Positions 47,708 through 57,519 of a stretch of 64,000 nt of DNA are shown one piece after another. How positions within the stretch are numbered: the first letter of the stretch is position 1; the number at the start of each line of letters is the position of its first letter. The position numbers and the translations under genes were made by a program. The notes below the pieces were generated by a model. The model was not told where the DNA came from. It did no database searches and saw only the letters and a program-made list of their open reading frames with translations. Source of the stretch: Noviherbaspirillum soli (GTDB lineage: Bacteria > Pseudomonadota > Gammaproteobacteria > Burkholderiales > Burkholderiaceae_D); contig NZ_JACYOX010000020.1 in the NCBI RefSeq assembly GCF_015352955.1, forward strand, positions 1 to 64,000. Direction: 5' to 3'.

Positions 47708-48655
47708 TTAAACCACGCCCGCCGCGCGTTCCAGCGCGTCGATGAATTTCGCGGCGACGGAAAAGCCGGTCTGCTGCTCGATTTCCTGGAAGCAGGTCGG
47801 GCTGGTGACATTGATCTCCGTGAGGTAGTTGCCGATCACGTCCAGGCCCACCAGCAGCAGGCCGCGCTGCCACAAGGTGGGCGCCACGGTTTCGCCGATC
47901 TCGCGCTCGCGCGGCGTCAGCGCCCGCGCCACGCCCAGGCCGCCGGCGGCCAGGTTGCCGCGCACTTCGCCGCCCTGCGGTATGCGCGACAGGCCGAAAG
48001 GCATCACCTCGCCGCCGATCAAAAGCACCCGCTTGTCGCCGTCGACGATCTCCGGAATGTAGCGCTGGACCATGATGGTGCGGCGGCCATTGTCGGACAG
48101 CGACTCGATGATGGAGCCCAGGTTCATGCCGTCTTCCCGCACCCGGAAGATGCCGGCGCCGCCCATGCCGTCCAGTGGCTTGAGGATGATGTCCTGGTGC
48201 TCGCGGTGGAAGGCGCGGATGCGCGCATTGTCGGTGGTGACGAGCGTCGGCGCGGTCAGTTGCGGGAACTGGGCAATGGCCAGCTTTTCATTGTGGTTGC
48301 GGATCGCTTCCGGCCGGTTGAATACCTTGGCGCCATGGTTCTGCGCGACTTCCAGCAGGTAGGTCGCATAGATGTATTCCATGTCGAACGGCGGATCGGT
48401 GCGCTCCAGCACCGCATCGAAGTCGGTCAGCGCGCGCGCCACCGCCGGCTCGGCCTGGTACCAGTCGTCGCCATTGCCGGTCAGGTGGACGCGGGCGATG
48501 TTGGCGACCACGCGGCCGCCCTCGATCGCCATGTCGCGATGGCGGAAGGCATACAGCTCATGGCCCCGGCGCGCCGCCTCGACCATCATGGCGTAGGTGG
48601 TGTCCTTGTAGATCTTGAAGGTGGAAAGCGGGTCGGCGAGGAAGGCGATCTTCAT
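47708..48655 (-). CDS. gshB: Glutathione synthetase
   Basis: ATP-grasp ligase (315 aa) adding glycine to gamma-glutamylcysteine. Typical wording: MKIAFLADPLSTFKIYKDTTYAMM, RTDPPFDMEYIYATYLLE, KPLDGMGGAGIFRV and the C-terminal NYLTEINVTSPTCFQEIE, where Asn and Glu bind metal and substrate. It starts 4 bases after the gshA stop, so the two steps of glutathione synthesis are co-expressed. Confidence 0.96.
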   Translation of the reverse strand: MKIAFLADPLSTFKIYKDTTYAMMVEAARRGHELYAFRHRDMAIEGGRVVANIARVHLTGNGDDWYQAEPAVARALTDFDAVLERTDPPFDMEYIYATYLLEVAQNHGAKVFNRPEAIRNHNEKLAIAQFPQLTAPTLVTTDNARIRAFHREHQDIILKPLDGMGGAGIFRVREDGMNLGSIIESLSDNGRRTIMVQRYIPEIVDGDKRVLLIGGEVMPFGLSRIPQGGEVRGNLAAGGLGVARALTPREREIGETVAPTLWQRGLLLVGLDVIGNYLTEINVTSPTCFQEIEQQTGFSVAAKFIDALERAAGVV

Positions 48656-48659
48656 GTTG

Positions 48660-49958
48660 TTAATACACTTCCGGATTGGGGTCGGTTTTTTCGAGTTCGA
48701 TCGAGGCGGCCAGGAGCGCCAGGCGGGCTACCACGCCGTACATGTAGAAGCGGTTCGGCGCCGTGGTGCCGGGCCGCGCATGCGGGTCGGGCAGCGCATG
48801 CTGCTGGGCGAAGGCCAGCGGCACGAAATGCGCGCCGGGCGCGTTCAGGTTCTCGTCGGCGCCGCGCTCTGCATGCACCCGGTAGAAGCCGCCGACCACG
48901 TAGCGGTCTATCATGTAGACCACCGGCTCGGCCACTGCGTCGTTGATGTGCTCGAAGCTGTAGACGCCTTCCTGCACGATCACATTGCTCACTTCCAGCC
49001 CGTCCTTCACCACCGCCATCTTGTTGCGCTGCTTGCGGTTCAGGTCGCGCACCTCGCTGGCATCGCGCACCGTCATGATGCCCATGCCATAGGTGCCGGA
49101 ATCGGCCTTGACGATGACGAACGGGGTTTCCTTGATGCCGTATTCCTTGTACTTCTTGCGGATCTTGGCCAGCACCGCGTCGACCGCCGTCGCCAGCGCG
49201 TCCTCGCCGACCCGCTCCTGGAAGTCGACCGGGCCGACCTTGGCGAAATACGGGTTGAGCATCCATGGATCGACATCGATCAGCTTGGAAAACTTCTTCA
49301 CCACCTCGTCATAGGCGGAGAAGTGATTGGTCTTGCGCCGCACCGCCCAGCCGGCATGCAGCGGCGGCAGCACGTTCTGCTCATGCAGGTCTTCCAGGAT
49401 CGGCGGCAGGCCGGACGACAGGTCATTGTTCAACAGGATGGTGCAGGGATCGAAGTTCTTCAGGCCGACGCGGCGGCCATTGGCCAGTATCTCCAGCGGT
49501 TCGAGCGTCAGCGTGCCGCCGTCGGGCAGGTTGATCGGCGTCGGTTCCTTGATGGTTTCATCCAGCGTGCCCAGGCGGATGTTCAAGCCGGTCTGGCGGA
49601 AGATCTGCATCAGCCGCGCCACGTTCTGCAGATAGAAGGTGTTGCGGGTATGGCGCTCCGGGATCATCAGCAGGTTCTTGGCGTCCGGACAATACTTCTC
49701 GATCGCCGCCATCGCCGCCTGCACCGCCAGCGGCAGCATCTCGGGCGAGAGGTTGTTGAAGCCGCCGGGGAACAGGTTGGTATCGACCGGCGCGAGCTTG
49801 AAGCCGGCGTTGCGCAGGTCCACCGAGCAGTAGAACGGCGGCGTGTGCTCCTGCCATTCCAGCCGGAACCAGCGCTCGATGGCGGGCGTGGCGGCGAGGA
49901 TTTTCTTTTCGAGATCGAGCAGGGGGCCGTTCAGGGCGGTGACGAGATGCGGAACCAT
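48660..49958 (-). CDS. gshA: Glutamate-cysteine ligase (betaproteobacterial type)
   Basis: First enzyme of glutathione synthesis (432 aa), of the family typified by Acidithiobacillus-type GshA rather than the enterobacterial one. Recognisable: RLEWQEHTPPFYCSVDLRNAGFKLAPVDTNLFPGGFNNL (substrate region), NNDLSSGLPPILEDLHEQ, and an ATP-grasp-like FVIVKADSGTYGMGIMTVRDASEVR. The last third (residues about 365-432) matches the normal family end. First gene of gshA-gshB-EIIA-ptsH-ptsI. Confidence 0.93.
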   Translation of the reverse strand: MVPHLVTALNGPLLDLEKKILAATPAIERWFRLEWQEHTPPFYCSVDLRNAGFKLAPVDTNLFPGGFNNLSPEMLPLAVQAAMAAIEKYCPDAKNLLMIPERHTRNTFYLQNVARLMQIFRQTGLNIRLGTLDETIKEPTPINLPDGGTLTLEPLEILANGRRVGLKNFDPCTILLNNDLSSGLPPILEDLHEQNVLPPLHAGWAVRRKTNHFSAYDEVVKKFSKLIDVDPWMLNPYFAKVGPVDFQERVGEDALATAVDAVLAKIRKKYKEYGIKETPFVIVKADSGTYGMGIMTVRDASEVRDLNRKQRNKMAVVKDGLEVSNVIVQEGVYSFEHINDAVAEPVVYMIDRYVVGGFYRVHAERGADENLNAPGAHFVPLAFAQQHALPDPHARPGTTAPNRFYMYGVVARLALLAASIELEKTDPNPEVY

Positions 49959-50099
49959 GATGAACTTTCTTTACATTACGTCTACAGTGACGCAGATTCT
50001 AGCGGGATTCCCGGCCTAGCGCCGGGTGGCAGGACAAGAGATGTGCGGCCAACTGCGAGCAGAATGGGGGCGAACGGCCTTTTTTAAAAGGCAGGGAAC

Positions 50100-50119
50100 A
50101 AAAAAAGCCCCCGTGGGGC
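50100..50119 (-). terminator. Second short terminator-like hairpin upstream of gshA
   Basis: On the minus strand GCCCC-ACG-GGGGC is followed by TTTTTTT. The 5-bp stem is short, but the T run is good. It would stop read-through from amtB past the REP element. Confidence 0.55.
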
Positions 50120-50122
50120 CGT

Positions 50123-50236
50123 GTAGGTGCAATACCCGAAGGGCATTGCACCGTGGGTCGCAAATCGGCATGGTCATATCGGACACTTTCCTTGATTGAC
50201 CAATGGTGAAATGCCCCTTCGGGGTATTCCACCCTG
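50123..50236. repeat. REP/BIME-like inverted-hairpin element, copy 3
   Basis: About 114 bp, beginning GTAGGTGCAATACCC and ending GGTATTCCACCCTGC. The left arm is identical to copies 1 and 2 over GTGCAATACCC...GGGCATTGCAC. The right arm (TGAAATGCCCC TTC GGGGTATTCCA) resembles copy 1. The GTAG/CTAC end has decayed on the right. Confidence 0.8.
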
Positions 50237-50246
50237 CAAAAGTTGC

Positions 50247-50271
50247 AAAAAAAGCGCCCCGTGGGGCGCTT
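50247..50271 (-). terminator. Rho-independent terminator of amtB
   Basis: On the minus strand AAGCGCCCC-AC-GGGGCGCTT is followed by a run of T, 36 bases past the amtB stop. Near-perfect 9-bp stem. Confidence 0.88.
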
Positions 50272-50306
50272 GAGGGGCTGCGGGGCGGCCAGGAGGTATG
50301 ACAGGG

Positions 50307-51842
50307 TCAGGCGTGGTAGGCGGATTCGCCGTGGCTGGTGATGTCCAGGCCTTCGCGCTCTTCCTCTTCCGGCACGCGCAGACCGACGATCAGGTCGACC
50401 AGCTTGTAGGCGATGAAGGACACGACGGCGGACCAGACCACGGTGGTCAGCACGGCCTGCAGCTGGATCCAGACCTGGCCGGAGATGGAGTATTCCGGCG
50501 AGACCGCATTGGCGACATAGTCATAGATGCCGCTGCCGCCCAGCGAGGGCGAGGCGAACACGCCGGTCAGCAGGGCGCCCAGGATGCCGCCCACGCCATG
50601 CACGCCGAACACGTCCAGCGAGTCGTCGGCGCCGAGCATGCGCTTCAGGCCATTGACGCCCCACAGGCAGATGATGCCGGCCAGGAGGCCAATCACCAGC
50701 GAACCCATCGGGCCGACGAAGCCGGCGGCAGGGGTGATGGCAACCAGGCCAGCCACGGCGCCGGACGCGGCGCCCAGCATCGAGGGCTTGCCCTTGGCCA
50801 TCCACTCGCCCATGGTCCAGGTCACGACGGCGGCGGCGGTTGCCAGCATGGTGTTCAGGGTTGCCATGGCGGCCAGGCCGTTGGCTTCCAGGCCCGAGCC
50901 GGCGTTGAAGCCGAACCAGCCCACCCACAGCAGCGACGCGCCGATCATGGTCATGGTCAGCGAGTGCGGCGCCATGGCTTCGCGGCCGTAGCCGATGCGC
51001 TTGCCGATCACGAAGGCGCCCACCAGGCCGGCGATGGCGGCGTTGATGTGCACCACGGTGCCGCCGGCGAAGTCGAGCGCGCCCTTCTGGAACAGCCAGC
51101 CCGAAGCGGCAGTGGCGGCTTCAGCGGCGGCGGCGTCGGTATAGGCATCCGGACCAGGCCAGAACCAGACCATGTGCGCGATCGGCAGGTAGGAGAAGGT
51201 GAACCACAGCACGGTAAACAGCAGCACCGCGGAGAAGCGCACCCGCTCGGCGAAGGCGCCGATGATCAGGCCGCAGGTGATGGCGGCGAAGGTGGCCTGG
51301 AAGGTCACGAAGGTGAATTCCGGCAGGACCACGCCCTTGCTGAAGGTGCCGGTCACGGTCTCGACCGTGATGCCCTTCAGGAACAGCCGGTCGAACGAGC
51401 CGATGAAGCTGCCTCCCGGCGTGAACGCCAGCGAATAGCCGTAGATTGCCCACAGCACCATCACCAGCGAGAACACCGTGAAGACCTGCATCAGCACCGA
51501 CAGCATGTTCTTGGAGCGTACCAGGCCGCCGTAGAACAGCGCCAGGCCGGGGATGGACATCATCGCCACCAGGATGGTGGCAACCGTCATCCAGGCGACA
51601 TCGCCCTTGTTGGGTGTGGGTGCGGCGGCCGGCGCTGCAGCAGCGGCAGGTGCCGCCGCGGCGGGAGCAGCAGCAGGAGCGGCCGGAGCGGCGGAAGCGG
51701 CCGCCGCCGGTTCTGCGGCGGCCTGGGCCACCACGGTGGCGGGCGCCTTGGCGGCGTCATCGGCGGCGAACGCCGAGTGACCAAAGCCGATGGCGCACAT
51801 CAACATGCCAGCGGCGAGCAGTTTTGCAAATGGTTTTTTCAT
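50307..51842 (-). CDS. amtB: Ammonium transporter AmtB
   Basis: Inner-membrane ammonium channel (511 aa, signal peptide plus about 11 segments). Pore features: the twin histidines in YLPIAHMVWFWPG and FGVHGVGGILGALLTG, and the Trp/Phe-rich NKGDVAWMTVATILVAMMSIPGLALFYGGLVRSKN. Between signal peptide and the first segment lies a 50-residue Ala/Pro/Glu linker, longer than in E. coli AmtB and periplasmic. The C-terminal GLRVPEEEEREGLDITSHGESAYH is the conserved cytoplasmic tail that contacts GlnK. Start at 51842 chosen from the signal peptide. It is the last gene of torF-glnK-amtB. Confidence 0.95.
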   Translation of the reverse strand: MKKPFAKLLAAGMLMCAIGFGHSAFAADDAAKAPATVVAQAAAEPAAAASAAPAAPAAAPAAAAPAAAAAPAAAPTPNKGDVAWMTVATILVAMMSIPGLALFYGGLVRSKNMLSVLMQVFTVFSLVMVLWAIYGYSLAFTPGGSFIGSFDRLFLKGITVETVTGTFSKGVVLPEFTFVTFQATFAAITCGLIIGAFAERVRFSAVLLFTVLWFTFSYLPIAHMVWFWPGPDAYTDAAAAEAATAASGWLFQKGALDFAGGTVVHINAAIAGLVGAFVIGKRIGYGREAMAPHSLTMTMIGASLLWVGWFGFNAGSGLEANGLAAMATLNTMLATAAAVVTWTMGEWMAKGKPSMLGAASGAVAGLVAITPAAGFVGPMGSLVIGLLAGIICLWGVNGLKRMLGADDSLDVFGVHGVGGILGALLTGVFASPSLGGSGIYDYVANAVSPEYSISGQVWIQLQAVLTTVVWSAVVSFIAYKLVDLIVGLRVPEEEEREGLDITSHGESAYHA

Positions 51843-51852
51843 GTTGTCATCC

Positions 51853-52984
<1,132 letters not shown>

Positions 52985-53051
52985 GAAATTCCCTTAAAGT
53001 TATTGGTGCGTTACGTTCTTTTGCTTTGTTCAGGTACTCTGTCCTCGCATT

Positions 53052-53067
53052 AGCAGGAGGCGTGCCA
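53052..53067 (-). promoter_or_regulatory. Sigma-54 (RpoN) promoter of torF-glnK-amtB
   Basis: On the minus strand the sequence is TGGCACGCCTCCTGCT. This matches the -24/-12 consensus TGGCAC-N5-TTGCA in all key bases, with GG and GC separated by exactly ten bases. It is 68 bases upstream of the torF ATG. Two NtrC-like sites lie about 80-125 bases further upstream. Confidence 0.85.
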
Positions 53068-53146
53068 GGCAGTGAGGTAGCTGCGATTGCGCTATGTAAT
53101 GCATTACCGATCGACCTGTATGATTCAGAACAAGCGATCTTCGAAC

Positions 53147-53176
53147 GCACCGCAATGGAGCGCACCGCGAACGTGC
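53147..53176. promoter_or_regulatory. Tandem NtrC-like enhancer sites
   Basis: GCACCGCAATGGAGC (53147-53161) and GCACCGCGAACGTGC (53162-53176) abut each other. Each differs by one base from the enterobacterial NtrC dyad GCACC-N5-GGTGC. Their centres lie about 110-130 bases upstream of the start site expected from the sigma-54 promoter, the usual enhancer distance. Confidence 0.7.
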
Positions 53177-53216
53177 GCACCAAACAAGAGCAAAACTCCC
53201 ATTCATCGAGGAAATC

Positions 53217-53471
53217 ATGAACAGATCCAATTTTTTCAACGACTTGCAGAACAAGATCGGTCAGGTCATCGACAATTCGCCCGCAAAAGATTTGGAAAAG
53301 AATGTAAAGGCGATGCTGAGCCAGGGTTTTTCCCGGCTGGATCTGGTGACTCGCGAGGAATTCGACGTGCAGATGCAGGTATTGGCCAAGACCCGCGCCA
53401 AGGTGGATGCGCTGGAAGCGCGCCTGGCCGAACTGGAAGCCCTGCTCAGGGACAAGCAAGGCGGCGCCTGA
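53217..53471 (+). CDS. ubiK: Accessory factor UbiK (YqiC/BMFP family)
   Basis: Small (84 aa) protein needed for efficient aerobic ubiquinone synthesis; it trimerises through a C-terminal coiled coil and binds UbiJ. Typical: MNRSNFFNDLQNKIGQVIDNSPAKDLEKNVKAMLSQGFSRLDLVTREEFDVQ, then the heptad region VLAKTRAKVDALEARLAELEALL. GAGGAAATC precedes the ATG. It is transcribed away from torF across the control region. Confidence 0.93.
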   Translation: MNRSNFFNDLQNKIGQVIDNSPAKDLEKNVKAMLSQGFSRLDLVTREEFDVQMQVLAKTRAKVDALEARLAELEALLRDKQGGA

Positions 53472-53526
53472 GGTGGCCTCCCGCAGCTCTTTCCATGCAG
53501 TCAGGGCCGGCAGCCGTCTTGCCCGG

Positions 53527-54672
53527 TCAGATGCAATACCGGTTGCGGCCAGCTGATTTGGCCTGGTACAGCAGGCCGTCCGCGCGCTGCATCAGCGCCG
53601 TCCAGCTGCGCTCGGTTTCCTGCGGCTGCAGCACGGCAAAGCCCATGCTGACCGTCACCGGAAGATTGTCGCGGAAGCGGTAGCGCCTTACCTCGCCCAG
53701 CAGCCGTTCCGCCAGCATGGTGACGCCTTCCCGGTCCATGCCGGGGAAGATGATGCAGAACTCCTCGCCGCCATAACGCCCGACGATGTCGATATTGCGG
53801 CAGGTGTCCTTCAGGATGTGGCCGATGTCGGTGATTACATGGTCGCCCGCGTCATGGCCCAGCTGGTCGTTGATCTTCTTGAAGTGGTCGATGTCGATAT
53901 AGGCGACTGCCAGCGGCCGGCCCAGCCGCTGCGCCACGTCGATCTCGCGCTTGCCGGCCGCCACGATGGCGCGCCGGTTGTAGAGGCCGGTCAGTTCGTC
54001 ATGCGTGGCCATCTGATGCTTCTCCGCCACCATGCGCTCGAAGTAAAGCAGCAGCAAGGCCATGGCGAACAGCAGCGTGCTGACCATCGGGATCATGTAG
54101 ACCACGACGACGCCGGCCCCGGCTGCGGTATCGGGCAGGAAATGCGGATGGTCGCGGTAGATGCCGATGGCGCGTGCGCTGAAGGCAACGAAGGACACCA
54201 GCGCGGCGACAACGGCGAGCATGGCGGCAAAGGACGGAACCGGGTGACGGCGCTTCCAGAGTTCCAGAAGATTCAGCAAGGCCAGCAGCGCCATGGCGAG
54301 CGAGGACAGCAGCGCGCGGTGGCGCAGCGGCTGGTCCAGCAGCATGGACAGCGCGAACAGCGCTGCGAAACCGGCCAGAATGACCCAGCCGAGAATATTG
54401 CGCCGGCGGCGGTAGAACGCACGCACGCCCCACCATTGCGTGACCATGCCGGCGATGATTGCGGTGTTGCCCGTGACGGACAAGCCCAATTTTGGGGCGC
54501 CGGCATTGATGATGACGATCAGCACGCCCACGGCTGAAAGCAGGCCGGAAAGCGCCCAGTAACGGGTGCAGCGTTCCGCCGGCGATGCGTAGAACGTGCC
54601 GGCCATGATGATGGCCACAGCCAGTTGCACCGCCATGGTTGCCGTGGCGGCAGTAATTGGGTCCATCAGCAT
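53527..54672 (-). CDS. Membrane-bound diguanylate cyclase
   Basis: Makes cyclic di-GMP. About 381 residues: five to six N-terminal membrane segments (about 10-210), then a GGDEF domain. HDELTGLYNRRAI opens the domain, YIDIDHFKKINDQLGHDAGD binds substrate, and the active-site motif is GGEEF (301-305). The product-inhibition I-site RxxD is present (RNID, 292-295), five residues before GGEEF. No EAL or PAS domain. The frame is open to 54891; I use Met at 54672, just before the membrane region, with GGAG upstream. The start is uncertain. Convergent with ubiK and divergent from comM. Confidence 0.9.
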   Translation of the reverse strand: MLMDPITAATATMAVQLAVAIIMAGTFYASPAERCTRYWALSGLLSAVGVLIVIINAGAPKLGLSVTGNTAIIAGMVTQWWGVRAFYRRRRNILGWVILAGFAALFALSMLLDQPLRHRALLSSLAMALLALLNLLELWKRRHPVPSFAAMLAVVAALVSFVAFSARAIGIYRDHPHFLPDTAAGAGVVVVYMIPMVSTLLFAMALLLLYFERMVAEKHQMATHDELTGLYNRRAIVAAGKREIDVAQRLGRPLAVAYIDIDHFKKINDQLGHDAGDHVITDIGHILKDTCRNIDIVGRYGGEEFCIIFPGMDREGVTMLAERLLGEVRRYRFRDNLPVTVSMGFAVLQPQETERSWTALMQRADGLLYQAKSAGRNRYCI

Positions 54673-54884
54673 TGAAAAAGTTAACTCCAGGAAATTCTGC
54701 GGGACGGAAAAACCGGTCGGTACATCATAGCCGATCGACCGTTCCATCCTGCCGACAACACCCGCCTGCTTTGTTAGTGCCGCCCGGTTGAAGTTACCGA
54801 CCGCCTTGCGTATCTTGCGCTCTCGGTCTGGAAACCTGCGTCGACGACGCGCAACCCGGTTTGCCCTTCGATCACGGAGCGAGC

Positions 54885-56399
54885 ATGACATTGGCAGTAT
54901 TGAAAAGTCGTTCGTTGACAGGCATGGCCGCGCCGGAAGTCACGGTGGAAGTGCATCTGGCCAATGGTTTGCCGGCCTTTACCATCGTCGGGCTGCCGGA
55001 CACCGAGGTCAAGGAATCGCGCGACCGGGTACGGGCCGCGCTGCAGAATGCCTGCTTCGAGTTCCCGGCGCGCCGCATCACCGTCAATCTGGCGCCGGCC
55101 GACCTGCCCAAGGAATCCGGCCGCTTCGACCTGCCGATTGCACTGGGCATCCTGGCGGCATCCGGGCAGATGCCCGCAGACCGTCTGGACGACTATGAAT
55201 ATGCCGGCGAACTCTCGCTGTCGGGTCAGTTGCGGCCGATCCGCGGCGCGCTGGCCATGACGTTTGCCATGCAGCGGGCAGGCAGCACCCGACGCGCCTT
55301 CATCCTGCCGCGCGCCAATGCCGACGAAGCGGCGCTGGTGACCGACGCCACCGTGCTGCCGGCCGACTCCCTGCTCCAGGTGTGCGCCCATTTCGCCACG
55401 ACGGATCCGCAGCAGCGGCTGCAGCGGCATCAGGCCTGCCTGTCGCCGCAGCCGTATCCCTATCCCGATCTGTCCGATGTGAAAGGGCAGGCGCATGCCC
55501 GGCGCGCGCTGGAAATCGCGGCCGCCGGCGGCCACAGCCTTTTATTGATCGGGCCGCCGGGCACCGGCAAGTCCATGCTGGCATCGCGCCTGCCAGGCAT
55601 TCTTCCGCCGATGACGGAGGATGAGGCGCTGGAATCGGCCGCGCTGCAGTCCCTGACCGGCAGCTTCGACCCATTGCGCTGGAAGGCCCGCCCCTATCGG
55701 GCGCCGCATCACACCGCCTCCGCGGTCGCCCTGGTGGGCGGCAGCAGCAGCGTGCGGCCCGGCGAGGTGTCCCTTGCCCACCGGGGCGTGCTGTTTCTTG
55801 ATGAACTGCCTGAATTCGAGCGGCGGGTGCTGGAGGTATTGCGCGAACCGCTGGAGTCGGGATGCATCACCATTTCCCGCGCGGCCAGGCAGGCGCAATT
55901 CCCGGCCCGGTTCCAGCTGGCGGCCGCGATGAACCCGTGCCCCTGCGGCTACTTCGGGCACCAGGCAGGCAGATGCCGCTGCACGCCCGACATGGTCAAC
56001 CGCTATCAGGGCCGGATTTCCGGCCCCCTGCTTGACCGCATCGACCTGCAGGTCCAGGTCGGGCCAATCGCCCAGGAGGAATTGCTGGCCGGCGGCAGCG
56101 GCGAAACCTCCGACGCGGTGCGCGTCCGGGTCGAGCAGTGCGCCCGGCGCCAGATCAAACGCCAGGGCGAACTGAATGCGGCGCTGGCGGGCGCCGGCCT
56201 GGAAGGCGCCTGCCGAACCAGCCAGGAGGGCGAACTGTTGCTGCGCAATGCCATGTCGCGCCTGGGATGGTCGGCACGCGCCTATCACCGCGTGCTGCGG
56301 GTGGCCCGGACCATTGCCGATCTGGCCGGCATTGAAGAGATCGGCCAGGCCCACATCGCCGAAGCCATCCAGTACCGGCGCGCGCTCAGGCATGACTGA
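54885..56399 (+). CDS. comM: ComM/YifB AAA+ branch-migration helicase (Mg-chelatase family)
   Basis: Hexameric AAA+ helicase (504 aa) that promotes branch migration during natural transformation in Vibrio and Acinetobacter. The N-terminal Lon-protease-like fold (about 1-180) lacks protease catalytic residues. Walker A is LLLIGPPGTGKSML (about 220-233), Walker B is GVLFLDELPEF, and a Cys-rich insert NPCPCGYFGHQAGRCRC looks zinc-binding. The C-terminal Mg_chelatase_C domain ends the protein. CGGAG precedes ATG 54885. Confidence 0.94.
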   Translation: MTLAVLKSRSLTGMAAPEVTVEVHLANGLPAFTIVGLPDTEVKESRDRVRAALQNACFEFPARRITVNLAPADLPKESGRFDLPIALGILAASGQMPADRLDDYEYAGELSLSGQLRPIRGALAMTFAMQRAGSTRRAFILPRANADEAALVTDATVLPADSLLQVCAHFATTDPQQRLQRHQACLSPQPYPYPDLSDVKGQAHARRALEIAAAGGHSLLLIGPPGTGKSMLASRLPGILPPMTEDEALESAALQSLTGSFDPLRWKARPYRAPHHTASAVALVGGSSSVRPGEVSLAHRGVLFLDELPEFERRVLEVLREPLESGCITISRAARQAQFPARFQLAAAMNPCPCGYFGHQAGRCRCTPDMVNRYQGRISGPLLDRIDLQVQVGPIAQEELLAGGSGETSDAVRVRVEQCARRQIKRQGELNAALAGAGLEGACRTSQEGELLLRNAMSRLGWSARAYHRVLRVARTIADLAGIEEIGQAHIAEAIQYRRALRHD

Positions 56400-56550
56400 C
56401 GGCGCCTGGTCCGATGTACCCTGCGAACACGCGGGCTCACCGATTTCTGCTGCGTTGCATCAGTGAAACCCGACTGCATCTGCTGCATAATGTTCCGACG
56501 GTCCGATACATCCGTGCGAACAAGGGCCGAATAATAATCAGGAGACCATC

Positions 56551-57342
56551 TTGGATCAGTCCAAACGAACCCTATTGAAAACCGCGGCAACCGCGGGCAT
56601 CGGTGGCCTGGCCGGCTGCGCCATACCGGGCAGAGCCAGCCATGACACGAAAACGCCCTTTGCGGTGGCCCAGCCCATGCTTCCCATCGTGGGCAGCAGC
56701 GAAATGTTCCCGGTGCGCCGGATTTACTGCATCGGCCGCAACTATGCCGCCCATGCCCGCGAAATGGGCTCCGATCCCAACCGCGAACCGCCGTTCTTCT
56801 TCCAGAAGCCGTCCGATGCGGTTCAACTGGTGCCGCCAGGCCAGACCATCGACCATCCTTACCCGACACTGACCAAGAACTATCACTATGAGATCGAACT
56901 GGTGGCTGCGCTCGACAAGGGTGGCAGGAACGTGCCGCTGGATAAGGCGCTGGATCTGGTGTACGGCTATGCGATCGGCCTGGACATGACCCGCCGCGAT
57001 CTGCAGCGCGGCATGGGCGACCAGAAAAAACCCTGGGAGATCGGCAAGAGCTTCGACCATTCAGCGCCGATCGGCCCCATCCATCCGGTACGCTCGACCG
57101 GCCATTTCAAGAATGGCGCGATCTGGCTCAAGGTCAACGACGCGGTCAAGCAGCAGGCCAACCTGGACCAGATGATCTGGTCCGTGGCCGAGCAGATCAG
57201 CAAGCTGTCCGAGGCATTCGAGCTGATGCCTGGCGATATCATCTATTCCGGCACGCCGGAAAATGTCGGACCGGTGGTGCGTGGCGACATCATGGAAGGC
57301 CATATCGACGGCCTGCCGAACATCCGGGTGAAGGTGGTGTAG
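56551..57342 (+). CDS. FAH-family hydrolase with Tat/lipoprotein-like leader
   Basis: Fumarylacetoacetate-hydrolase-family protein (263 aa). The catalytic core is complete in appearance: RIYCIGRNYAAHAREMG, PPFFFQKPSDAV, NYHYEIELVAAL (metal-binding Glu pair), YGYAIGLDMTRRDLQ, KSFDHSAPIGPI and GDIIYSGTPENVGPV. Closest in feel to fumarylpyruvate/acylpyruvate hydrolases. The first 40 residues are not part of the fold: SKRTLLKTAATAGIGGLAGC resembles a KR-type Tat signal with a lipobox-like Cys23. The start is TTG 56551 with AGGAG at 56540-56544. Exported members of this family are unusual. Monocistronic; a bidirectional terminator follows. Confidence 0.88.
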   Translation: MDQSKRTLLKTAATAGIGGLAGCAIPGRASHDTKTPFAVAQPMLPIVGSSEMFPVRRIYCIGRNYAAHAREMGSDPNREPPFFFQKPSDAVQLVPPGQTIDHPYPTLTKNYHYEIELVAALDKGGRNVPLDKALDLVYGYAIGLDMTRRDLQRGMGDQKKPWEIGKSFDHSAPIGPIHPVRSTGHFKNGAIWLKVNDAVKQQANLDQMIWSVAEQISKLSEAFELMPGDIIYSGTPENVGPVVRGDIMEGHIDGLPNIRVKVV

Positions 57343-57449
57343 CAGGCCGGGAAACTTGCGACAGATTGTGTTCGCGCAAAGAACAAATACTTGGATGGCA
57401 ATACCATGAAATCGGTTCTTCGCTGAAGCACCACTCCCTGGAAGTTTTT

Positions 57450-57477
57450 AGCCCGTGCTGCAAGCGCGGGCTTTTTC
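57450..57477. terminator. Bidirectional rho-independent terminator
   Basis: AGCCCGTG and CGCGGGCT enclose a 7-base loop. TTTTT follows on the plus strand and AAAAATT-type sequence precedes (GTTTTTA on plus gives A/T tract on the other side), so it can stop transcripts in either direction. About 107 bases past the FAH-family gene. Confidence 0.75.
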
Positions 57478-57519
57478 TTGGGCGACGCTGCGCTGTTATC
57501 CGCTGTTATGATTGCGCGC

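Larger units (their letters stand above)
49959..50306. other. 348-bp intergenic region between amtB and gshA
   Basis: Read leftward: amtB terminator (50247-50271), REP-like element copy 3 (50123-50236), a second short hairpin with T run (50100-50119), an AT-rich small palindrome (GCCTTTT/AAAAGGC near 50077-50092) and then the gshA leader. No gene seen. Confidence 0.65.
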
